A DNA stretch of 6,093 bases, from positions 1 through 6,093 of the forward strand of contig CAJUJI010000160.1 in NCBI GenBank assembly GCA_910586875.1, written 5' to 3'. This stretch comes from an uncultured Anaerotruncus sp. Its GTDB lineage: Bacteria; Bacillota; Clostridia; Oscillospirales; Ruminococcaceae. Below, in pieces: positions 1-5,010 of the stretch; the stretch's first letter is position 1; every line of letters starts with the position of its first letter. The position numbers and the translations under genes are program-made. The notes beneath the pieces were generated by a model. It made no database searches, was not told where the DNA came from, and saw only the letters and a list, made by a program, of their open reading frames with translations.

Positions 1-85
1 GTTTTAGGGCGTTCCAAAGAGAAACGCACATTGGCATCAAATTTGCTCTTTAAATATACAAATCGGTCGCCTTTCAATCTGCATA

Positions 86-114
86 TTGACACTTTTTAAT
101 AAATCAGATATAAT
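86..114 (+). promoter_or_regulatory. Exact-consensus SigA/sigma70 promoter for the liv operon
   Basis: The -35 box TTGACA lies at 86-91 and the -10 box TATAAT at 109-114, separated by exactly 17 bp (92-108), so both hexamers and the spacer match the housekeeping sigma factor consensus. The surrounding DNA is AT-rich. Transcription should begin near 121-123, giving a leader of about 70 nt before livG at 193. It is the only convincing promoter seen in the window, so it probably drives all six genes. A promoter this close to consensus would be strong unless repressed, and the palindrome just downstream is a candidate repressor site. Confidence 0.87.
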
Positions 115-118
115 CAAT

Positions 119-128
119 ACGTTAACGT
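119..128. promoter_or_regulatory. 10-bp palindrome at the predicted transcription start (candidate operator)
   Basis: ACGTTAACGT at 119-128 is a perfect palindrome starting 5 bp after the -10 box and covering the expected +1 position. A protein bound here would block a strong promoter, which is a common arrangement for repressors. No regulator gene is present in the window and the motif does not match a regulator site I can name (it is not a CodY or CcpA consensus). It could be coincidence in AT-rich DNA. Confidence 0.35.
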
Positions 129-150
129 TCTGTGTAAATTGCTACATAGA
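129..150 (+). other. Small hairpin in the 5' leader
   Basis: TCTGTGTA (129-136) pairs with TACATAGA (143-150) over 8 bp with one G-U pair and a 6-nt loop. It begins about 7 nt after the predicted RNA 5' end and finishes about 30 nt before the livG ribosome binding site. Such 5' stem-loops can protect an mRNA from decay. The leader is too short for a T-box, and no known riboswitch fold was recognised. Confidence 0.3.
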
Positions 151-179
151 TGCACTCGCGGGCAGCTCATACGGAGAAC

Positions 180-185
180 GGAGGG
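180..185 (+). promoter_or_regulatory. Ribosome binding site that fixes the livG start
   Basis: GGAGGG at 180-185 is 7 nt upstream of ATG 193. A longer in-frame reading from TTG 139 exists, but it has no ribosome binding site, would add 18 residues unlike any LivG N-terminus, and begins inside the leader hairpin. The ATG at 193 is therefore the real start. Confidence 0.85.
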
Positions 186-192
186 AATCGGT

Positions 193-951
193 ATGTTGGA
201 GGTTAAACAGGTTGGCATTGTTTTTGGAGGCCTGGTCGCATTGGATCAGGTCAATATGTCGGTTCAAAAGGGTGAGATTCATGGTTTAATCGGCCCGAAT
301 GGGTCCGGCAAAACCACCCTAATCAATGTAATCACCGGATTTTATGAGCCCACCTCAGGCGAGGTACTGTTTGATGGTGAGGTTATCAGCGGCAGACCGC
401 CGCACCAAATCAGCCATGTGGGGCTGGGGCGCACCTTCCAAAACATCAACCTATTTCCGGAAATGTCCGCGCTGGAAAATGTCGTCACCGCTCGCTGCGT
501 CCACACCAACTATCATATGCTGGATGCGGTATTCCAGAGCAAGCGCTTTCAGCAGCAGGAGGCCGAAGCGCGCGACAAGGCGATTGCGCAGCTGGAGTTT
601 GTCGGACTAAAGGACGACCTGAACACCAAGGCGAAAAATCTGCCCTATGGCAAACGGCGGCTGCTGGAAATCGCGCGCCTGCTGGCAACCGACCCAAAGC
701 TGGTGCTTTTGGACGAACCGGTAGCGGGCATGAACGAACAGGAAAGCGATGAGGTCGCCAACATCGTACATAAAATGCGCGATCTGGGCGGGCGCACCAT
801 CCTGTTAATCGAGCATCACATGCGGTTCGTTATGAACCTGTGCGAGCAGCTGACGGTACTCAATTCCGGCTGTGTCATTGCACAGGGGGCGCCCTCAGAC
901 ATTCAGAATAACGAAGAAGTCATCGCCTGTTACCTGGGCAAACGGAGGTGA
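193..951 (+). CDS. livG: LIV-type ABC importer ATP-binding protein LivG
   Basis: This 252-residue cytoplasmic ATPase is one of the two nucleotide-binding subunits of a branched-chain amino acid type importer and pairs with LivF under the LivH/LivM channel. Visible motifs are Walker A GPNGSGKTT (34-42), Q-loop Gln83 in RTFQNI, a signature region NLPYGKRR (149-156) that replaces the usual LSGGQ in the manner typical of LivG, Walker B LVLLDEP (170-176) with catalytic Glu175, D-loop AGMN (178-181) and H-loop His208 in IEHH. The insert between the Q-loop and the signature (about 100-148) is the usual LivG helical extension, and the length is normal. All catalytic residues are present, so it should be active. 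It is the first gene after the promoter, and livF starts 5 nt after its stop. Substrate specificity cannot be read from an ATPase. Confidence 0.95.
   Translation: MLEVKQVGIVFGGLVALDQVNMSVQKGEIHGLIGPNGSGKTTLINVITGFYEPTSGEVLFDGEVISGRPPHQISHVGLGRTFQNINLFPEMSALENVVTARCVHTNYHMLDAVFQSKRFQQQEAEARDKAIAQLEFVGLKDDLNTKAKNLPYGKRRLLEIARLLATDPKLVLLDEPVAGMNEQESDEVANIVHKMRDLGGRTILLIEHHMRFVMNLCEQLTVLNSGCVIAQGAPSDIQNNEEVIACYLGKRR
944..948 (+). promoter_or_regulatory. livF ribosome binding site inside the end of livG
   Basis: GGAGG at 944-948 lies within the last codons of livG, 8 nt before ATG 957. It shows that livF begins at 957 and not at the in-frame GTG 948, which overlaps this site. The arrangement suggests translational coupling of the two ATPases, giving equal amounts of each. 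Confidence 0.85.
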
Positions 952-956
952 GCGGT

Positions 957-1664
957 ATGCTGGAAATAAACAATCTGACCTGCCATTACGGGGTGATCCG
1001 CGCGCTGCATGACATCTCTCTCACCATCCCTGACGATGGCATCTTTGCTGTGATCGGTGCAAACGGCGCGGGCAAAACCACCTTAATCAATTCCATCGCA
1101 GGGCTGGTCACCCCCACCGATGGCAGCATTCGTTTTAATGGAACCGAGATCACCACACTACATACAAAAGATGTCATTCGCGCTGGAATTGCACTATGTC
1201 CAGAAGGACGCCGCGTATTTAAAAGCATCTCTGTTTATGAGAATCTGGTCGCTGGCGCCTACATTATGAAGGACAAAAAACGCATAGAGGAAAATATCCA
1301 GGAGGTGTTCCGGCTGTTCCCTCGGCTCAAGGAGCGTGAAAAGCAGCTTTCGGGTACCCTCTCGGGCGGCGAACAGCAGATGCTCGCAATCGGCCGCGCG
1401 CTGATGACCGACCCAAAGCTGCTGTTGCTTGATGAGCCATCGATGGGACTGGCGCCCAATCTGATCGATTTCGTGTTTGAAACGATGGTGCGCATCCATA
1501 ACGAGCTGCACATCCCGATTATCGTGGTCGAGCAGAACTCTGAAATGGCCCTTTCGGTGGCAGACTACGCCTATGTTTTGGAGGTAGGCAATTTGACCTT
1601 GCAGGGCTCTGGCCAGCAGCTTTTGCAAAGCGACGAGGTCAAAAACAAATACCTGGGCGCATAA
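957..1664 (+). CDS. livF: LIV-type ABC importer ATP-binding protein LivF
   Basis: The second cytoplasmic ATPase of the importer has 235 residues, the normal LivF length. Motifs are Walker A GANGAGKTT (34-42), a CPEGRRVF segment (81-88) where LivF proteins carry Glu instead of the Q-loop Gln, signature LSGGEQQ (135-141), Walker B LLLLDEP (155-161) with catalytic Glu160, D-loop SMGLAP (162-167), and VEQN (191-194), where Gln193 sits in place of the H-loop His. The Glu and Gln substitutions are known family traits of LivF and not damage, so the LivG/LivF pair probably has two unequal ATP sites. Translation starts at the ATG 8 nt after GGAGG. A 76-nt gap to the binding-protein gene has no terminator and no convincing promoter. 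Confidence 0.95.
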   Translation: MLEINNLTCHYGVIRALHDISLTIPDDGIFAVIGANGAGKTTLINSIAGLVTPTDGSIRFNGTEITTLHTKDVIRAGIALCPEGRRVFKSISVYENLVAGAYIMKDKKRIEENIQEVFRLFPRLKEREKQLSGTLSGGEQQMLAIGRALMTDPKLLLLDEPSMGLAPNLIDFVFETMVRIHNELHIPIIVVEQNSEMALSVADYAYVLEVGNLTLQGSGQQLLQSDEVKNKYLGA

Positions 1665-1728
1665 GCTTTTTAGGGATCCATCCTGTGAGGTAAACGGCCT
1701 TGCAGAGAAAGATAATTTGAACAATTAC

Positions 1729-1734
1729 GGAGGG
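1729..1734 (+). promoter_or_regulatory. Ribosome binding site that fixes the binding-protein start
   Basis: GGAGGG at 1729-1734 is 6 nt before ATG 1741. An in-frame TTG at 1717 would add eight residues ahead of the signal peptide and would place this site inside the coding region. The ATG at 1741 directly gives a normal lipoprotein N-terminus (MRKLRF). Confidence 0.87.
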
Positions 1735-1740
1735 AAACTT

Positions 1741-2883
1741 ATGAGGAAACTACGATTTCTAGCATCTGTTCTAGCATTGGCAATGGCCTCTACCACGCTG
1801 TTCACTGCCTGCGGCGGCAGCGACGAAATAAAAATTGGCGCGATAGACCCCATCACCGGCGCACAGGCGGTCTTTGGACAGGACTCTCTGAATGGTAAAA
1901 TGATGGCGATTGAGGAAATTAACGCCAAGGGCGGCGTATTGGGCAAAAAGCTGGTGCTGATCTCAGAGGATGACGGTGCGCAGGCAGCGCAGGCAGCCAC
2001 TGTCGCAACCAAACTTATCACACAGGATAAGGTGGTTGCAATTGCAGGCGCGCACGGCAGCTCTTCCACGCTGGCGGTTATGGAGGTGCTCAACAAGTAC
2101 CACATTCCTTGTGTTACCCCTGGTTCTTCCTCCCCTACCATCACCTCCTCGGGCTGCGCATGGATCAGCCGCGGTATTCCGGACGACCGCTTACAGTCCC
2201 GCATTCTGGTGAAATACGCAAAGGAACAGGATAACCTCAAAAAGCTTGGCGTGCTTTATTCCAACGACGATTACGGCAAGGGCGGCTATGACGCTGCTGT
2301 CAAGGCTGGCGAGGAATACGGCCTTGAGGTTGTTGGCGAGTCGTTTATGAGCGACGACCAGAACTTTACTACCCAGATCAGTAAGCTCAAGGATGCTGGT
2401 TGCGATGGCGTAATGCTCTGGTGCGTATACACCCCCGGCAGCCTGATCTGCAAGCAGATGCGGGACATGGGTTGGGAGCCGAATCGATATGCTTCCCCTG
2501 GTATCAACAACCCGCAGGCATTTGAGCTGTCGGATGGCGCACTTGACGGAGTTGTCAACACCACCGGCTTTGTTGCTGCTGACCCTGACGAGTATGTACA
2601 GGACTGGATCAAGCGCTATGAGGAAAAATACAAGATCGCTGCCTCCCAGACCGCAGCGGTTGGTTATGACTCGATCATGCTGATCGCTGAGGCGATTGAA
2701 CGTGCAGGCTCCACCGATGCGGAAAAGGTTCAGGAGCAGATTCGTTCTACCAAGGACTTCAAGAGCCTCAAGGGAATTTTGACCATCAACCACGAAACCG
2801 GTGAGTATGAGGCTGAGGTACGTCTGACCAAAGCAAACAGCAGCACCAACACCTTTGATTTCATCACTAGCTACACCGTCTAA
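1741..2883 (+). CDS. livK: LIV-type substrate-binding lipoprotein (LivK/LivJ-like)
   Basis: This 380-residue extracellular receptor of the importer belongs to the periplasmic-binding-protein type I family (Peripla_BP_6). Residues 1-23 form a lipoprotein signal peptide: a basic start (MRKLR), a hydrophobic core, then LFTAC with the lipid-bearing Cys24 and a short GGSDE linker. The mature domain opens with IKIGAIDPITG (30-40), followed by the typical NAKGGVLGKK turn (61-70). SSST at 107-110 and TPGSSSP at 126-132 match the two loops that hold the ligand carboxylate in E. coli LIVBP. RGIPDD (144-149) and NDDYGKGGYD are further family landmarks. The loop at 251-257 (ASPGINN) has Pro253 where, by my recalled alignment, LIVBP has its amino-binding Glu226, so the ligand may not be a plain branched-chain amino acid. 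Six cysteines (24, 124, 139, 221, 228, 237) are many for an exported protein and suit an anaerobe. It is the third gene of the operon, not the first. Confidence 0.93.
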   Translation: MRKLRFLASVLALAMASTTLFTACGGSDEIKIGAIDPITGAQAVFGQDSLNGKMMAIEEINAKGGVLGKKLVLISEDDGAQAAQAATVATKLITQDKVVAIAGAHGSSSTLAVMEVLNKYHIPCVTPGSSSPTITSSGCAWISRGIPDDRLQSRILVKYAKEQDNLKKLGVLYSNDDYGKGGYDAAVKAGEEYGLEVVGESFMSDDQNFTTQISKLKDAGCDGVMLWCVYTPGSLICKQMRDMGWEPNRYASPGINNPQAFELSDGALDGVVNTTGFVAADPDEYVQDWIKRYEEKYKIAASQTAAVGYDSIMLIAEAIERAGSTDAEKVQEQIRSTKDFKSLKGILTINHETGEYEAEVRLTKANSSTNTFDFITSYTV

Positions 2884-2906
2884 GGAGCAACGTCCTTTAC
2901 CGCTTC

Positions 2907-2916
2907 AAACGCGTTT
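2907..2916. repeat. 10-bp palindrome after the binding-protein gene
   Basis: AAACGCGTTT is a perfect palindrome that touches the left arm of the larger hairpin at 2916. It may be coincidental, or it may compete with the larger stem. No function is assigned. Confidence 0.3.
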
Positions 2917-2950
2917 TGCCAGGGAGGAAATGCAACCTTCTCCCTGGCAA
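2916..2950 (+). other. Perfect 11-bp hairpin between binding-protein and permease genes
   Basis: TTGCCAGGGAG (2916-2926) is exactly complementary to CTCCCTGGCAA (2940-2950). The stem can grow by a G-U and an A-U pair (2927-2928 with 2938-2939), leaving a loop of about 9 nt. It starts 32 nt after the binding-protein stop codon. No T-run follows (the next bases are CCAATGGCCC), so it is not a standard intrinsic terminator. The probable role is to stop 3' exonucleases or slow RNA polymerase, so that the upstream receptor mRNA outlasts the permease mRNA, as described for stem-loops between binding-protein and permease genes in other ABC operons. Confidence 0.72.
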
Positions 2951-2997
2951 CCAATGGCCCTGCCTTTCCTTGCATGGCCGATAATGAGGTGAAATAA

Positions 2998-3870
2998 ATG
3001 GGATTATTTGTACTGCAAATTGTAAACGGCCTGGTCATTGGTATGCTGTATGGGCTGGCTGCGTTAGGGTTCTCCATGATTTTTAAAGCACTGGGATATA
3101 TGAATTTTGCACACGCTGACACCATCATGATTGGCGCAATTCTCTATTACCTGCTGATCTCTTCGCTGCATTTTCCCCCATTTGTGGCATTTTTTGCGGC
3201 GCTTATCCTCACCATCGGCTACGGCGTTTTGACTGAAAAGCTGATCTTTGTCCGCTTCCGCAAAACCTCACCAATCACTTTTATGTTGGTTGCGATGTCC
3301 CTGTCTACTGTTGTGAAAAATGTCACACTGATGCTTTACGGGTTTCTTCCACATGGATTGGACATCAACTATACCGACGCCTATTTCATGATTGGCGACA
3401 CCAAAATCTCACTGAACAATTTTGTTATCCTGGGAATCTCTCTGGTTATTCTGCTGGTGCTACAGCTATTCTTCACCAAAACCAAATTTGGATTGTCGAT
3501 TCGCATGGCGCAGGATGATCCCGATATGGCTTCTGTTATGGGGGTAAATGTGCTGTCCACCCGCGCGGCTACCTTCGGAATTGCCGCGGGACTGGGCTGC
3601 GTCGCTGGTATGCTGATGGGACCGCTGTTTTCCATCTCGACCGAACTGGGCACCCAAATTTCTTTGAAGTCCTTCATTGCTGCGGTTATTGGCGGACTCG
3701 GGAACTTTGTGGGCGCGGTTGCCGGCGGGCTGATTGTTGGTGTGGTGGAAAGCTTGGGCGCCACCTATATTTCTTCCGGCTACAAGGATGCTATCGTTTA
3801 TATTGTAGGAATTATCGTGCTTGGGTTCTTCCCATACGGAATTTTCCGGCGTGTTGCCACCAAACATTAA
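2998..3870 (+). CDS. livH: LIV-type ABC importer permease LivH
   Basis: This 290-residue inner-membrane channel subunit partners with LivM. It is very hydrophobic, with about eight membrane segments; the first covers roughly residues 5-28 and contains MLYGLAALGFSMIF. YMNFAHADTIMIGA (34-47) corresponds to the family NFAHG(E/D) loop, here with Ala40 in place of the usual Gly. The cytoplasmic coupling loop MAQDDPDMASVMGVN (170-184) is the EAA-like motif that docks onto an ATPase. IGGLGNFVGAVAGG (231-244) is the conserved glycine-rich segment near the C-terminus. The length is typical and no motif is missing. GAGGTG at 2986-2991 lies 6 nt before the ATG. The long 114-nt gap upstream holds the hairpin; downstream, livM follows after 18 nt. 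Confidence 0.95.
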   Translation: MGLFVLQIVNGLVIGMLYGLAALGFSMIFKALGYMNFAHADTIMIGAILYYLLISSLHFPPFVAFFAALILTIGYGVLTEKLIFVRFRKTSPITFMLVAMSLSTVVKNVTLMLYGFLPHGLDINYTDAYFMIGDTKISLNNFVILGISLVILLVLQLFFTKTKFGLSIRMAQDDPDMASVMGVNVLSTRAATFGIAAGLGCVAGMLMGPLFSISTELGTQISLKSFIAAVIGGLGNFVGAVAGGLIVGVVESLGATYISSGYKDAIVYIVGIIVLGFFPYGIFRRVATKH

Positions 3871-3888
3871 AAAGGGGGAATCATAATC

Positions 3889-4950
3889 ATGGCCGAACGC
3901 TCTACCACCAACAGTTTGCAAAGCAAGCTGCACCAGCATGGGCTTATTATTAAGGTTGCCCTTTTCCTGCTATTCATCCTGCTATGCTCCTTCGACTCCT
4001 ATTATTCGATCGTCGCCATCCGTTCTTGTGTGAACGCGATCGCTGTCATCGGATTGGTTATTATCTCCGGTTATACCCGGCAAATTCATCTGGGCCAGAT
4101 GGCCTTTGTCGGAATTGGCGCGTATACCTCCGCTATTCTGCTGACCAAACTGGGCTGGAACTTCTGGCTGACCATCCCTTGCGCTATGGTCATGGCGGGA
4201 TTGATCGGTGTTCTGCTGGGCATTCCAACCCTTCGCTTGCGTGATGGCCCGTACCTTGCGCTGGTCACCCAAATTTTTGGAGAGGTTATTTATGTACTGA
4301 TTATCAACCTTGAACCGATTACCGGCGGCACCTTTGGCATCAATGGTATTCCCTCCCCTACATTGGGTCCGGTTAATTTGGGAAATCCTTCCCGCCTTTT
4401 GCTGGTGGTTGCCGCATTCACCATGCTGGCATTCTTTATTGCAAACAAAATTGTAAAATCCAAATATGGCCGGTTTTTTATCTCTATTCGCGAATCAGAG
4501 GCGGCTGCTCAATCGGTTGGCGTGAATACCATGAAATATAAAATTACTGCATTTACAATTGCTTCCGCCTTTGCGGGTCTGGCAGGCGTATTCTATGCGC
4601 AATGTTTCGGTGTTATCAACGCCACCGAATTCCGTTGGTCGTTCTCGCTCGAGCTGCTTTCGATGGCCATTATCGGCGGCATTGCCAGCCTGGAAGGCGG
4701 CGTATTGGGCGCAATCTCTCTGACGGTGCTGCTGGAGGTGCTGCGCGGCGCATTCAACGCACAGCTGCGCATGGTCGCCTATGGCGTCCTGGTTATTTTG
4801 GCGCTCACCTTCCTGCCGGATGGACTGATTTCTCTGGTCGGAAAAACCTGGACGGAAATCAAGCAGATGCTCAGCGACCGCATCCAACTGTTCCGCGACG
4901 ACCGCAAGAAAAAACGGCCTCACACCAGACAAGCAAAATCAAATGCCTAA
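3889..4950 (+). CDS. livM: LIV-type ABC importer permease LivM
   Basis: The second membrane channel subunit has 353 residues. After a hydrophilic start (1-20), membrane segments begin near residue 22. The family motifs GYTRQIHLGQMAFVGIGAY, LRLRDGPYLALVTQIFGE (115-132) and ITGGTFGINGIPSP (144-157) match LivM. The cytoplasmic EAA-like loop IRESEAAAQSVGVN (200-213) contacts an ATPase, and IGGIASLEGG (262-271) is the conserved late glycine motif. The last 35 or so residues form a charged, basic tail (RDDRKKKRPHTRQ) that should lie in the cytoplasm; such tails vary across the family. A GGGGG purine run at 3874-3878 is 10 nt before the ATG and serves as ribosome binding site. The M24 gene starts 60 nt after the stop with no terminator between. 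Confidence 0.95.
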   Translation: MAERSTTNSLQSKLHQHGLIIKVALFLLFILLCSFDSYYSIVAIRSCVNAIAVIGLVIISGYTRQIHLGQMAFVGIGAYTSAILLTKLGWNFWLTIPCAMVMAGLIGVLLGIPTLRLRDGPYLALVTQIFGEVIYVLIINLEPITGGTFGINGIPSPTLGPVNLGNPSRLLLVVAAFTMLAFFIANKIVKSKYGRFFISIRESEAAAQSVGVNTMKYKITAFTIASAFAGLAGVFYAQCFGVINATEFRWSFSLELLSMAIIGGIASLEGGVLGAISLTVLLEVLRGAFNAQLRMVAYGVLVILALTFLPDGLISLVGKTWTEIKQMLSDRIQLFRDDRKKKRPHTRQAKSNA

Positions 4951-4994
4951 CGCTCAAAAGTTTCGCATAACTATCTGCACATCGATCAATCATG

Positions 4995-5010
4995 AAAGGA
5001 ATGACCTCCT
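4995..5010 (+). promoter_or_regulatory. Ribosome binding site of the M24 gene, followed by an anti-Shine-Dalgarno-like tract
   Basis: AAAGGA at 4995-5000 is the only Shine-Dalgarno-like sequence, 10 nt before ATG 5011, a slightly long spacing. The spacer ends in ACCTCCT (5004-5010), which copies the 16S rRNA anti-Shine-Dalgarno core and could pair with AGGA at 4997-5000. This may lower translation of the enzyme relative to the transporter. An in-frame TGA at 5002-5004 rules out any earlier start. Confidence 0.5.

Noticed and set aside
16..51. AAAGAG/CTCTTT inverted repeat as a terminator of an upstream gene
   Set aside because: The arms are weak and AT-rich, the loop is long and no T-run follows.
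1..99. Open + strand frame from the window edge ending at TAA 97-99, possibly the tail of an upstream gene; the opposite strand is also open over about 1-93
   Set aside because: It is only about 32 codons in AT-rich DNA, ends inside the promoter, and the predicted peptide matches nothing I recognise. Two opposing frames are open at once, which points to chance. The bases upstream of 1 would decide it.
115..192. T-box or amino acid riboswitch in the leader of an amino acid transporter operon
   Set aside because: The leader is only about 70 nt, with no T-box sequence and no terminator/antiterminator pair.
957..1664. LivF with Glu in the Q-loop position and Gln193 in the H-loop position, as a sign of a degenerate ATPase
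   Set aside because: Both changes are normal in the LivF family (VPEGR and VEQN), so they do not show loss of function.
1665..1740. Separate promoter for the binding-protein gene, with GATAAT at 1711-1716 as a possible -10 box
   Set aside because: No acceptable -35 box lies 16-18 bp upstream; only weak matches such as TGAGGT are present.
2951..2997. Internal promoter before livH, with GATAAT at 2980-2985
   Set aside because: There is no -35-like hexamer at suitable spacing, and the nearest TTGCAT is far too close.
1194..4932. Several long antisense open frames, including 2191-2793 and 1194-1724 on the minus strand
   Set aside because: They lie fully over well-recognised transporter genes, have no family resemblance, and lack convincing ribosome binding sites.
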